A stretch of DNA of 64,000 nt from CAKOSP01 sp044432745. GTDB lineage: Bacteria; Bacillota_I; Bacilli_A; RF39; UBA660. Shown piece after piece: positions 31,026 to 41,060 of this stretch. Position 1 is the stretch's first letter. Every line of letters starts with the position of its first letter. The notes under the pieces are model-generated. The model did not search any database, was not told where the DNA came from, and worked only from the letters and a program-made list of their open reading frames with translations. Made by a program: the position numbers and the translations under genes. The stretch lies in the NCBI GenBank assembly GCA_044432745.1, contig JAWXUH010000001.1:186001-250000 (forward strand). The letters run 5' to 3'.

Positions 31026-34000
31026 CTAAAATAAACTTAATTGTGCAGATTCATTCATTCCTTCAAATACTCCTAGATCTCTTAGTTTTTGAATTGCTGT
31101 CTTATTAACTTTTCCTCTAGTAGCTAAATCTTCTATACAATAATAAGGTTTTATTTCTCTTTCCTCAATTATTTTATAAGCTACTGCTTCTCCTAATCCA
31201 TCTAAAGCCATAAATGGAATGATTAATGTATTATTTTCATCATCAACTATAAATCTTTGAGCATCTGACTTCTCTACATTTATATTAGTAAATGTCATTC
31301 CTCTTGCCATCATTTCAAGTGCTACATTTAATGTATCTGCTACTGCTACTTCTTTTGCAGATGCACTATAACCCTTTTCTTTTATTTCCGCAATTTTTCT
31401 TCTTATACCATCTATACCTTGTACCATAGCCTCTACATCAAAATCACTTCTTCTTATACTGAAGAATGCAGAATAATAATATAAAGGATAATATACTTTA
31501 AACCAAGCTACTCTATACGCCATCATTACATATGCACATGCATGCGCTTTTGGAAACATATATTCAATTCTTCTACATGATTCTATGAACCACTCTGGTA
31601 TTGATACACTCCTCATATCACTTGCTATAGTTGCCCATGCATCTGGTTCTTTTTTACCTCTACCTTTACGGACAAATTCACTTATTTTAAACGCTGCCGA
31701 TGGCTCCATTCCATAATTTATCAAAAATACCATGATATCATCACGACATCCTACTACTTTATCAAATGTTGCAACGTTATCTACTATTAAGTCTCTAACA
31801 TTTCCTTGCCATACATTTGTTCCGTGTGATAAACCAGAAATTTTAACTAAGTCTGAAAATTTCTTCGGTTTAATTTCTAGTAACATATTTATTACGAAAT
31901 TTGTTCCAAATTCAGGAATACCTAATGTTCCTGTTGGACATAATATTTGTGATTCTTCAACACCTAATGCTTCTGGAGAGTTAAATAAACTCAAAACTTT
32001 TTCATCATCAAAAGTTATCTTTTCTACATCTACTCCAGTTTCATCACCTAAATATCTAAGCATTGTTGGATCATCGTGTCCTAGAATATCTAACTTAAGT
32101 ACATTATCATGAATAGCATGAAAATCAAAATGAGTTGTATACCAAGATGAATCTGGTTCATCTGCTGGATATTGATACGCAGTAAAGTCAAAAACGTCCA
32201 TATTTTGAGGTATAACTATTATACCACCTGGATGCTGACCACTTGTTCTTTTAACGCCTGTACAACCTTTTGCAATACGTTCTATTTCAATTGGATTACT
32301 TATTATACCTTTTTCTTCACAGTATGCTCTTACATAACCAAATGCAGTTTTATCTTTTACAGTAGATATTGTTCCTGCTCTATATGCATTCATTTCACCA
32401 AATAACTCTTTAACATAATTATGTGCATCTGCTTGATTATCACCAGAGAAATTTAAATCTATATCTGGTACTTTTTCTGCTTTAAATCCTAGGAACGTTG
32501 CAAATGGCATATCCTGACCTTCTTTTTTAAAACTTTCTCCGCATTCACATATAAGATCTGGCATGTCATATCCAGATGAATAATGTTCTGCTAATACCTT
32601 GCCATCGTGTTCAAATAAAGTTTTTTTACATTTTGGACATACATAATGTGCTGGTAATCCATTTACCTCAGTTATTCCCATTAAAGTTGCTACTAAGCTT
32701 GAACCAACAGATCCTCTTGAACCTACAAAGTAACCATCTGCATTACTTTTTTTAACTAACTTCTCAGCAATTAAATATATAACGTCAAATCCTCCACCTA
32801 TTATCCCGTTTAATTCTGCTTCAATTCTCTCTCTAATTGAATCTGGCATATTTTCTCCATATATCTCATGAGCTTTGTTATATACCATTTCTCTTGTTAT
32901 ATCTGCTGAATTATCTAAAAGTGGTGTATACAAATCTTTTTTAATGATTTCAAGTTCTTCTACTAAGTCTGCTATTTTATTTGTATTTTCTATAACTATT
33001 TCTTGTTGTTCTTCTTCTTCTAAAAAACTAAACGCTTCAAGCATCTCATCTGTTGTTAAAAAATATTGATTTGGAACTTCTATATCTTTTCTATTAAGAG
33101 GATGTAATCTACCATTTGTTTTCTGACTTACTATTATTTTTCTACTTAATAAATCTTCTTTTGTTAAATTATGTACATCTCCTGTTGCTACTACGATTTT
33201 ATCTATACTTTTTGCTACTCTTATTAACCTTCTTAAATATTCATAGTAATCCATTTCAGTTCTAAATTGTTTGTCATTTCCTATTTTGTGCGACACTGCT
33301 GATGCTGGATATATTTCAATGTAATCGTAAAAATTCATCATAGTTCTTAATTCGTCATCATCTAAATTAAATCCCTTTTCAAAAACTTCTCCATTTGCAC
33401 ATCCAGATCCTATTAATAAACCTTCTGATAATTCCATTAAATCTTTTCTAGGTATTTTTGGTTCTTTACCTTTATATAAATATTTAGTATTTGCTATGGA
33501 CACTATTTTAAACAAATTTTTTAAACCTGTCATATTCTTAGCTATCATAGTTAAATGAAACGGTCTTGCAAATTTTATTATATTTTCAACATCAACTAGA
33601 GAATGCAAATCACTTATTTTATGTATTTCATCTGAATCTAATTTAGATATTATTTTGTAAAAACATGCTGCTGTACCTTCACTATCGTAATCAGCTCTAT
33701 GATGTTTTTCTTCATCCCATTCTACTTTTAAATTTTTAACAAGTGTAGATAATTTATGATTTCTCCACTCTGGAAATACGGTTCTTGCAAGAGCCATTGT
33801 ATCTAAAACTGTATTTTTAAATTCCGATAAATTATATCTTGATATTGATGCATTTATAAATGATATATCAAAACTTGCATTATGCGCTATTAATGGAGTG
33901 TCTTTTATATATTCTAAAAATCTTTTTGTAACATTCTCTTCACTATCTTTACCTACTAACATCTCATCTGTTATACATGTTAATTGTGTAATTATTTGAG

Positions 34001-35348
34001 GAAGTGGTCTATCACACGCTATTAATTCGTCAAATCTATCAATTATTTCTCCGTTTTTAACTCTTACAGCACCTATTTCTATTAATTGGTCTGTTCCTGC
34101 ATTTAATCCAGTTGTTTCTGTATCAAATACTATAAATTCTTGATCTTTAAAAGAATATTCTCTTTCATTATATACAATTTGACTTTCTGTATCTACTACA
34201 TTCATCTCTACGCCATATAAAATTTTGAATTTTTCTTCTCTGTCTTTATTTATTCCCCATAAAGAATTAAACAAATCTGGATAACTTTGTAGTACATTGT
34301 GATCTGTTACTGCTACAGCTCTATGTCCAAGACTTACAGCATGTTTAACTAATGCTTTTGCATCAATCATTCCATCCATCATACTCATTGTAGTATGTGC
34401 ATGTAATTCTACTCTTTTATTTTCTGCATTATCAACTACAATTACATCTTTTGTTTTTATTGATTCTATACATTTAGGGGTAAATACTAATTGTTTCATA
34501 TATTGATCCACTTCGAAATTACCAAACATTTTATACCAAGATCCTTGTTTTAATCTGTTTGCTACTTTATAAAATTCAGTTTCATCAAACTTAACAAATT
34601 TAGCTAAAAAACTATCTGTCTTATCTGTAATTTTTAAATTTGCTATATACACAAATCCATTATCATCTCCAGATTTACCTTTATTTTTCTTCTTTATAGC
34701 TTTTTCGCTTATTTCCATATCAAATATTTGAACTTCTACAACTATACCTTTAGTGTCAGAAAAAATATTATTAAGATTCATCACATTACCTTTTATTTCT
34801 TTTCCTAATATCATCGGATCTTCTTTTACTTCAAACTTAATATTCTTATTTTCCATTATACTTTCTTGTAAACTTTTTGCCTGCTCATCACTTACTATAA
34901 TTTCTACATTGATATCTCTAAAACCATAATATTTTAAAAATCCACTCAATTTTTCAGTTTGCTCTTTAGTTTCACTTAAACTTAAACTTCCAAATATTTT
35001 TAATTTTATATCATTTCCTTCTATCTCAAGTTCGTAATCTTTAAAAAAACTAAAACTAGGTCTTTTTTCTATTAACTTATCAAAATGATAATTTAAGTAA
35101 TCATCTATAAAAAGATTTATATCACAATCAAAAGCAAAATTAATCATTAATTTTTTTCCTCTTAATCCTCTTTTTGAAGCCTCGTATAATAAATCTATAT
35201 CTTTTAGAAGCACGACACTTTTTGAACATATATATACTATAAAACTATCATTTTCTTTAACTTTTATTACCTTTTCTACATAACAATCATCAAAACTATT
35301 TGTTTTGAAATTTATTGCACTAAAAAATCTTTCTATTTCACTTTCCAT
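31026..35348 (-). CDS. polC: DNA polymerase III alpha subunit, PolC type
   Basis: Main replicative polymerase of low-GC Gram-positives, 1440 residues. Domains in order: N-terminal region and OB fold (about 190-300), PHP (VELHAHTTMSMMDGMIDA, VTDHNVLQSYPD), DEDDh 3'-5' exonuclease inserted in PHP (FIVFDTETTGLNAGTDQLIEIGA, IAHNASFDISF, HHRADYDSEG), palm with PDIDLNFSGDNQADAHNYV, zinc-like cysteines (YVCPKCKKTL, LICECG), fingers and C-terminal region ending SAQLSLF. All exonuclease and palm motifs look intact, so it should proofread. It starts five bases after the dnaE stop. Confidence 0.98.
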   Translation of the reverse strand: MESEIERFFSAINFKTNSFDDCYVEKVIKVKENDSFIVYICSKSVVLLKDIDLLYEASKRGLRGKKLMINFAFDCDINLFIDDYLNYHFDKLIEKRPSFSFFKDYELEIEGNDIKLKIFGSLSLSETKEQTEKLSGFLKYYGFRDINVEIIVSDEQAKSLQESIMENKNIKFEVKEDPMILGKEIKGNVMNLNNIFSDTKGIVVEVQIFDMEISEKAIKKKNKGKSGDDNGFVYIANLKITDKTDSFLAKFVKFDETEFYKVANRLKQGSWYKMFGNFEVDQYMKQLVFTPKCIESIKTKDVIVVDNAENKRVELHAHTTMSMMDGMIDAKALVKHAVSLGHRAVAVTDHNVLQSYPDLFNSLWGINKDREEKFKILYGVEMNVVDTESQIVYNEREYSFKDQEFIVFDTETTGLNAGTDQLIEIGAVRVKNGEIIDRFDELIACDRPLPQIITQLTCITDEMLVGKDSEENVTKRFLEYIKDTPLIAHNASFDISFINASISRYNLSEFKNTVLDTMALARTVFPEWRNHKLSTLVKNLKVEWDEEKHHRADYDSEGTAACFYKIISKLDSDEIHKISDLHSLVDVENIIKFARPFHLTMIAKNMTGLKNLFKIVSIANTKYLYKGKEPKIPRKDLMELSEGLLIGSGCANGEVFEKGFNLDDDELRTMMNFYDYIEIYPASAVSHKIGNDKQFRTEMDYYEYLRRLIRVAKSIDKIVVATGDVHNLTKEDLLSRKIIVSQKTNGRLHPLNRKDIEVPNQYFLTTDEMLEAFSFLEEEEQQEIVIENTNKIADLVEELEIIKKDLYTPLLDNSADITREMVYNKAHEIYGENMPDSIRERIEAELNGIIGGGFDVIYLIAEKLVKKSNADGYFVGSRGSVGSSLVATLMGITEVNGLPAHYVCPKCKKTLFEHDGKVLAEHYSSGYDMPDLICECGESFKKEGQDMPFATFLGFKAEKVPDIDLNFSGDNQADAHNYVKELFGEMNAYRAGTISTVKDKTAFGYVRAYCEEKGIISNPIEIERIAKGCTGVKRTSGQHPGGIIVIPQNMDVFDFTAYQYPADEPDSSWYTTHFDFHAIHDNVLKLDILGHDDPTMLRYLGDETGVDVEKITFDDEKVLSLFNSPEALGVEESQILCPTGTLGIPEFGTNFVINMLLEIKPKKFSDLVKISGLSHGTNVWQGNVRDLIVDNVATFDKVVGCRDDIMVFLINYGMEPSAAFKISEFVRKGRGKKEPDAWATIASDMRSVSIPEWFIESCRRIEYMFPKAHACAYVMMAYRVAWFKVYYPLYYYSAFFSIRRSDFDVEAMVQGIDGIRRKIAEIKEKGYSASAKEVAVADTLNVALEMMARGMTFTNINVEKSDAQRFIVDDENNTLIIPFMALDGLGEAVAYKIIEEREIKPYYCIEDLATRGKVNKTAIQKLRDLGVFEGMNESAQLSLF

Positions 35349-35353
35349 ACTAC

Positions 35354-38173
35354 TTACTCCATTCTTTTTATATCATTTAACACGATATTTATTTTATCAT
35401 TATTTTTACCTATTTTTCCATTTATTTTTACTAAATTTCCTTTTTGAATATTCTCTAATTTACCATATACATCATTGAATACTACTACATCATCTGTACC
35501 AGTTTCATCACTTATACTCATAAATGCCATGTCATCGCCTTTTTTTGTTTTTATACTTTTTATATTTTCTACTTTAACTACTAATAATACATTTTTAAAT
35601 AAATTACTTTCTTTATTTCTTAACTTCATTATATTGCTATTTAAAAATTTACTTGAAGGGTGATTACTTATATAAAATCCATACATTAAATATTCATAAT
35701 TAGATAACTCCTCATCACTATATTCATCAAATTCAGTTATTATAGGTTTTTTTCCAAATCCTTTTAAATCAGTGTATATCATTGCCTTATCCATATTATT
35801 TATAAGTGTTTTTATATTGTATTTAAAACTTCTAAGTGCTCCTGCATATATAAGATTTTCTATTATTTCCTTTTTTATATTTGCATTTTTCAAACAAAAA
35901 TCAAAGAAATCTTCGTACGGTTTATTTAATAAAATACTCTTTTCTACTTCACTATTAACTCCACTAATCAAATTTAGTGGTAATATTAATTTTTCGTTTA
36001 TTATATGAAAATCTGTTTCACTATAATTTATATCTGGTTTCAACACTGGTATATTCTTACTTTTTATCTCATTTATATAACTTTCTATAAATTTAATATC
36101 TTTCGAACCTTTTAATAACTCTTTTATAAAAAATTTTGCATGTTTTACTTTTAAATATGCCATTTGATATCCTATTAATGCATACGCCACTGAATGAGAT
36201 TTATTAAATCCATACCCTGCAAATTTTTCTATCTTATTAAATAGCATTTCTACTTCTTTTTGATCATATCCTTTTTTTATAGCATTTTCTACGAACTTAA
36301 GTTTAGAACCTTCTATTCCCCTTAACATTTTCTTACTTATAGCTCTTCTAACTATATCTGCTTCACTATTTGAAAAGTCTCCTACTATATTTAATATCTT
36401 AATTATTTGCTCTTGATATAGAATAATACCGTAGGTTTCCTTTAAAACATTTTCTAATAACTTAGGATATTTTATATTTTCTGGATTATTTTTTCCAGCA
36501 ATATATTCATCTAAGAATTCATTTGGTCCTGGCCTTACTAAAGCAACTGCAGCTATTATTTCATTAAAATTTGTTGGTTTTAACTTTCTTAGTAATTCTT
36601 TCATAGCATATGTTTCATACTGAAATATTCCATCTGTCTTACCTAGCGTAAAAATATTGATTACTTCAGGATCTGATAAATTTATACTATTTAAATCTAC
36701 ATTTGTTTCTTCTATTATACTTGATATAATACTTAGATTTTTAAGACCTAAAAAATCCATTTTTAGTATTCCTAAATCTTCTAAGTAATCCATTGTAAAA
36801 CCACATTTATAATTTTCATCATCTATATATACAGGTATTAAATCATCTATATTCTTATCACATATTACTACTCCTGCTGCATGAGTTGATCTATTTTTTT
36901 TAAGATTTTCTAACTTCATTGATACTTTATATAACTCTTCTAACTCAGTATACGTTTTTAAATATGTTACTATATTTTCATGTTTCAAATTATCTGATAA
37001 TGACAAATTTCTATCGATTACTTTTAAAAATTTTTCAAATAAATAATTATCCAATTTCATTATTTTTGCAAGTTCTCTTAAAACTAATTTTGTTTTAAAT
37101 GTATTATATGTAAGACCTACTGCTACTTTTTTTACTCCATATTTTTCTCTTACATAATTTATTATTTCTTCTCTCTTAGTATTATCAAAATCTATGTCGA
37201 TATCTGGCATAGTTAATCTATCTATATTTAAAAATCTTTCAAATAACAAATCATATTCTACTGGATCAATATCTGTTATTCCAATTGAATAACATACAAG
37301 AGAACCTGCTGCTGAACCTCTTCCAGGTCCTACTAATATATTATTTTTTTTGGCATATAACACATAGTCATACACTATTAAAAAATAACTAGTAAATCCC
37401 ATTTCATTAATTACTTTTAATTCATACATTAATCTATCATAGTAATCTTTTGGTATTTCACTATTTAATCTCTTTTTCAAACCCTTAATTGATAACTGAT
37501 ATAAATAATCACTATCTGATGAAGAGTACCTTGGTATATGCAAATTACCTTTTGGTATTTCTACGTTTATTTTACTAAAAAAAGTTTTGTATTCTTCTTC
37601 TTTTTTAGCATCAATTTCTTCTAAATAACTTGGTCTTGATAGATCATTTAATCCACCCATTTCGTTTAAATATTTTAATACATAAGAATCATTTTTTTCT
37701 AAAACATTTATTTTTCTATTATATATTACATTTAAATTTTTAGACAATGCCTCTTCTTTTTCTAACTTAGTTGTATATCCTATAAAAACATCTTTAAAAT
37801 AATTACCTATTTTTAATATTTCGTAATCACAATAATTTATAACAACAATTAAATCTTTTGATAGTACATCGTCTATTTTTAGATCTGTTGTTTGCATTAT
37901 GGTATTAATTTTTAATAATTTTTTATAACCTTCGTAGTTTGAAGCATACAAATATAATATTTTAGAATCTACAATAACTTCTAAACCTAAAGCACCTTTT
38001 AAGTTATATTTTTGTAAATTTAAGAAAAATTCCATAGAACCACTTAAATTGTTATCACAAATAGATACTAAATTAACTTCATTTTTTATACAAAACAAAA
38101 ATAAGTCTTCCATTTTTATCAAACTTTGTAATAAATAATAATCAGTTTTAACGTTAAATGGTATATATTTCAT
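35354..38173 (-). CDS. dnaE: DNA polymerase III alpha subunit, DnaE type (short, PHP-degenerate)
   Basis: Second replicative polymerase, which in Bacillus extends primers before handing over to PolC. 939 residues, shorter than the roughly 1115 of B. subtilis. The palm motifs are intact: VGPGRGSAAGSLVCYSIGIT and MPDIDIDFDNTKREEII, and GIILYQEQIIKI and GYGFNKSHSVAYALIGYQMAYLK follow. The C-terminal OB domain ends with DETGTDDVVVFNDVYG. The N-terminal PHP domain has lost its metal motif: FNVKTDYYLLQS stands where HxHxxYSLLDG is expected. First gene of dnaE-polC-GNAT. Confidence 0.96.
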   Translation of the reverse strand: MKYIPFNVKTDYYLLQSLIKMEDLFLFCIKNEVNLVSICDNNLSGSMEFFLNLQKYNLKGALGLEVIVDSKILYLYASNYEGYKKLLKINTIMQTTDLKIDDVLSKDLIVVINYCDYEILKIGNYFKDVFIGYTTKLEKEEALSKNLNVIYNRKINVLEKNDSYVLKYLNEMGGLNDLSRPSYLEEIDAKKEEEYKTFFSKINVEIPKGNLHIPRYSSSDSDYLYQLSIKGLKKRLNSEIPKDYYDRLMYELKVINEMGFTSYFLIVYDYVLYAKKNNILVGPGRGSAAGSLVCYSIGITDIDPVEYDLLFERFLNIDRLTMPDIDIDFDNTKREEIINYVREKYGVKKVAVGLTYNTFKTKLVLRELAKIMKLDNYLFEKFLKVIDRNLSLSDNLKHENIVTYLKTYTELEELYKVSMKLENLKKNRSTHAAGVVICDKNIDDLIPVYIDDENYKCGFTMDYLEDLGILKMDFLGLKNLSIISSIIEETNVDLNSINLSDPEVINIFTLGKTDGIFQYETYAMKELLRKLKPTNFNEIIAAVALVRPGPNEFLDEYIAGKNNPENIKYPKLLENVLKETYGIILYQEQIIKILNIVGDFSNSEADIVRRAISKKMLRGIEGSKLKFVENAIKKGYDQKEVEMLFNKIEKFAGYGFNKSHSVAYALIGYQMAYLKVKHAKFFIKELLKGSKDIKFIESYINEIKSKNIPVLKPDINYSETDFHIINEKLILPLNLISGVNSEVEKSILLNKPYEDFFDFCLKNANIKKEIIENLIYAGALRSFKYNIKTLINNMDKAMIYTDLKGFGKKPIITEFDEYSDEELSNYEYLMYGFYISNHPSSKFLNSNIMKLRNKESNLFKNVLLVVKVENIKSIKTKKGDDMAFMSISDETGTDDVVVFNDVYGKLENIQKGNLVKINGKIGKNNDKINIVLNDIKRME

Positions 38174-38189
38174 ATGCTTCCCCTTATCA

Positions 38190-38195
38190 ATTATA
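38190..38195 (-). promoter_or_regulatory. Extended -10 promoter of dnaE-polC
   Basis: The minus strand reads TGCTATAAT (TATAAT at 38190-38195), 16 bases before the dnaE start. The -35 is poor, as usual for extended -10 promoters. Confidence 0.5.
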
Positions 38196-38388
38196 GCATA
38201 TATTTTTGAGAAATTAGAAGTAAAAAATTTATTTTTGTTGTCTTTTTTTTATCGTAACATCTTAGATACCAAAATGTTTTTTATTTTTTTATTTATTAGA
38301 CTTTTATTAAAAAATATAACCATAACTAATTATTCATATATTAATAACCTTTTTTTACCTATTTAACTACTAAAATACAAAAAATAAA

Positions 38389-38417
38389 TTGACAAATTGC
38401 TTAATTTACTGTAAAAT
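38389..38417 (+). promoter_or_regulatory. Sigma-A promoter of rpmB
   Basis: Consensus -35 TTGACA (38389-38394), 17-base spacer, -10 TAAAAT (38412-38417). Confidence 0.8.
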
Positions 38418-38448
38418 CATATATGAAACAAAAAAAGGAGGCAGGAAA

Positions 38449-38625
38449 ATGGCTACAAAAATAACAAATAAAAAACCTTTATCAGGAAATAAAAGATCTC
38501 ATGCATTAAATGCTACTAAAAGACAACAAAAACCAAATTTAGTTACTACAGTAATTGATGGTATTAAAGTTAGAATAAGTGCAAGAGAACTTAGAACTTT
38601 AAACAAAAATAATAAAAATGCTTAA
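38449..38625 (+). CDS. rpmB: Large ribosomal subunit protein bL28
   Basis: 58-residue basic ribosomal protein. GNKRSHALNATKRQQKPNL and VRISARELRTL match bL28. The frame is open upstream to 38389, but that would run through the promoter. AAAGGAGG (38434-38441) sets the ATG at 38449. The zinc-ribbon cysteines found in some bL28 proteins are absent. Confidence 0.93.
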   Translation: MATKITNKKPLSGNKRSHALNATKRQQKPNLVTTVIDGIKVRISARELRTLNKNNKNA

Positions 38626-38653
38626 TTTTTATTTTTTTTTGCATAAAATTAAA

Positions 38654-38682
38654 AAAATATACTAAAAGTATATTTTTTTTAA
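38654..38682. terminator. Terminator between rpmB and the convergent membrane protein gene
   Basis: AAAATATACT pairs with AGTATATTTT across a three-base loop, with A and T runs on both sides. It overlaps the stop codon of the minus-strand gene. Confidence 0.8.
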
Positions 38683-39398
38683 CCTAAGTAAGCAGACATT
38701 TTACTAGAATCTATCATAGTATAAGATTCATCATATTCATATTCTTCTCCTGAAGTTTGAACATAAAATTGAAATCTTGTTGATGAAGACATTTTATTTA
38801 AATTAGCATACATTTCGTCACTAAATGCTGTAATTAATATATTTACAACTCCATTAAAATCACATAAGTATGTATCATTTTGATTTTTATCTCTTACGGC
38901 ATATATTTTAGTACCAGTTACATATTTTGATATATATTTATTTCCTGCTCCTGTTGTATAATAAACATAAACATCTACTAAGTCTCCAACTTCCAAGTTA
39001 GGTGTAGGACTTTGTGTATACCATGAAGATGAATCATAATTAAAATTATAAAGTGTTTCCCCATCTGAAACACTATCAAATGCATTACTATTTAAATCTT
39101 TTTCTATACAATCAGCATTTTGATCATCTGGCACACTACCTTCTACTTCACCATCTGATAATAGCTCATCAGATTCTTCTTTATCTGGTGTTTGTTGTTG
39201 TTCTAACTCTTTTAATGCTTTTTCCTCTGCTAATAACATATTTTGATTATAATAATATCCTGCAGTTGCAAATATACCAAAAATAATTAGTAATAATATA
39301 TCATTAAATACATTACTCGGATTTATAACCTTTTTCTTTTTAACTTTTTTTCCTTTTCCGTTTACTTCTTGTTTTTCATTATTTATATTATTATTCAT
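38679..39398 (-). CDS. Single-pass membrane protein with extracytoplasmic beta domain, unknown
   Basis: 239 residues: a Lys/Asn-rich cytoplasmic N-terminus, one membrane helix (about 33-50, NDILLLIIFGIFATAGYYYN), a Glu/Gln-rich coiled stalk (about 53-75), then a soluble domain containing NLEVGDLVDVYVYYTTGAG and KIYAVRDKNQ. The GDLVDVY string recalls the SAF-like domains of CpaB/RcpC pilus proteins, but the match is weak. It stands alone, transcribed toward rpmB. Confidence 0.6.
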   Translation of the reverse strand: MNNNINNEKQEVNGKGKKVKKKKVINPSNVFNDILLLIIFGIFATAGYYYNQNMLLAEEKALKELEQQQTPDKEESDELLSDGEVEGSVPDDQNADCIEKDLNSNAFDSVSDGETLYNFNYDSSSWYTQSPTPNLEVGDLVDVYVYYTTGAGNKYISKYVTGTKIYAVRDKNQNDTYLCDFNGVVNILITAFSDEMYANLNKMSSSTRFQFYVQTSGEEYEYDESYTMIDSSKMSAYLG

Positions 39399-39483
39399 AC
39401 CTATTATTCTTACCTTTTTTTTATTATTATATCATAAATACATATAATTTTTAAAGATTATTTTTTATTTTTTTTACGTTTAT

Positions 39484-39513
39484 TTGACTTTTTTTTATTT
39501 TATATATTATAAT
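39484..39513 (+). promoter_or_regulatory. Sigma-A promoter of the serine hydrolase gene
   Basis: -35 TTGACT (39484-39489), 18-base spacer, -10 TATAAT (39508-39513), 26 bases before the start. Confidence 0.65.
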
Positions 39514-39539
39514 ATTTTTTTATAAAAGGAGAATTAAAT

Positions 39540-41006
39540 ATGGATTTTATATCAATTATTAAACAAATGAAAATAAGATTTGAACTCGGAGCTTATTCAA
39601 GTTCTTTGTATAAAAATCAAAATGAAACAGATAACCCTGAATTAAAAAATTTACTTACTAAAAAAGAATATTTTTCTATGTTACAAGAAGTTCTTGAAAT
39701 AGTTAAAGAAAATAACTATGCTTCTAAACTTACTATAAAAGATGAACTTTTTAAACGTAGTAGACTTAGTGATGCTATTGCTAATATAGTTTACGTAAAA
39801 AATTTAATACCAGGTATGAATTTAACCTTTGGTAGTAAAACACTTAGAGATACTATTTTATGTGGCAATAAAACAGAATGTATCTTAGATAAAGATGGTA
39901 ATAAAATTTCTTATTTTACTGATCTTGAACTTAATACTATATATGATTTAGCATCTACTTCTAAATTATTAACTTCACTAGCAATCTACTCTCTTATAGA
40001 TAACAATTATATAGAAAAGGATAAACCTGTAAGGGAATACTGTCCTCAATTTAAAAATTTAGGAGATACAACTGTATATGATTTACTTAAATTTAAAGTC
40101 AATGTTAAAACAAATGAAAGAATAGATACACAACCTACTTTTAAAAAGGCTGAAGAAGTACTATTTTCTTCAGTTTTATCTGGTGAAACAAATTTAATAA
40201 ATGCATATACGGATATTGGTGCCATGATACTAAAATATGTAGTAGAAGCTGCTTCTGGTATATCATTTGATGAATATATAACTGAAATGATATTTAAACC
40301 ACTTGGTATGAATGATACATTCTTAAATGTACCTAAAGATAAACTATCTAGAGTTGCTTGCAATAATTTTAACAAAACTGTAGATAATAATGGAACAATT
40401 TTTGAAAACACTACTACTTTTTTAGGTAGCTCTCATGATCCTAAGGCTGTAATTATGAAAAGCAAAGAAAATAACGCACCTGGTCATGCTGGATACTTTT
40501 CTACTAATGATGATATGATGAAACTTGGTAATGGTTTACTAGAAGGTTTAGTTATATCTAAGGATTCATTATTTGATATTAGTAAAAGCGAAACAGGAAT
40601 GGAAACAACAGATAAAAATGGAGAAAAAATTTATACTAAATATTTTGGTTCTCTAACTTATGGAAAACAAAAAGATGAACAGTACTTATCAGTTAACCCT
40701 ACTTTATCAGGTAGAGCTTTTATGTCTCCTGGTTTTGCAGGTACTACTTTTGCAATAGATCCACTTAATCATATAGTCATGTTTATAGGTGCTAATAGAT
40801 TACATAATAGAATTTACAATATCCCTGGAAAATTCAAAGAAGAAAAAAATGGCAAAATATTTTACAAAGGAAATATAGTTAGTTCAAGTTATGCACTTGA
40901 TAAGGAATCAATAGTAGAAATAGCAATGAATCTTGCTATTCAATATCAATTTTTAGAAGTTATTATGCCTTCAGAAAATTTAAAAAACAGTGTACGCGAA
41001 TTATAG
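39540..41006 (+). CDS. Serine hydrolase of the beta-lactamase/penicillin-binding superfamily
   Basis: 488 residues, cytoplasmic by appearance as no signal peptide is seen. Class C beta-lactamase-like fold: nucleophile motif STSKLLTSLAIYSLID (SxxK), the YxN position reads YTDIG, EYITEMIFKPLGMNDTFL is family-typical, and HAGYFSTNDDMMKLG plus FAGTTFAIDP lie in the C-terminal part. An unusual N-terminal region of about 140 residues precedes the hydrolase domain. Likely an esterase or D-Ala-peptide hydrolase. It is upstream of the germination operon but ends in a terminator. Confidence 0.85.
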   Translation: MDFISIIKQMKIRFELGAYSSSLYKNQNETDNPELKNLLTKKEYFSMLQEVLEIVKENNYASKLTIKDELFKRSRLSDAIANIVYVKNLIPGMNLTFGSKTLRDTILCGNKTECILDKDGNKISYFTDLELNTIYDLASTSKLLTSLAIYSLIDNNYIEKDKPVREYCPQFKNLGDTTVYDLLKFKVNVKTNERIDTQPTFKKAEEVLFSSVLSGETNLINAYTDIGAMILKYVVEAASGISFDEYITEMIFKPLGMNDTFLNVPKDKLSRVACNNFNKTVDNNGTIFENTTTFLGSSHDPKAVIMKSKENNAPGHAGYFSTNDDMMKLGNGLLEGLVISKDSLFDISKSETGMETTDKNGEKIYTKYFGSLTYGKQKDEQYLSVNPTLSGRAFMSPGFAGTTFAIDPLNHIVMFIGANRLHNRIYNIPGKFKEEKNGKIFYKGNIVSSSYALDKESIVEIAMNLAIQYQFLEVIMPSENLKNSVREL

Positions 41007-41018
41007 CGTACTTTTTTT
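40992..41018 (+). terminator. Terminator after the serine hydrolase gene
   Basis: GTACGC (40992-40997) pairs with GCGTAC (41006-41011), followed by seven T. It separates this gene from gerA. Confidence 0.8.
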
Positions 41019-41060
41019 TATATTTTCTAATTTTTGGTAAATACTACTATTGGTGATTAG

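Noticed and set aside
38196..38388. Possible small RNA between dnaE and rpmB
   Set aside because: Only A/T-rich runs and the rpmB promoter are seen, with no stable hairpin-terminator pair.
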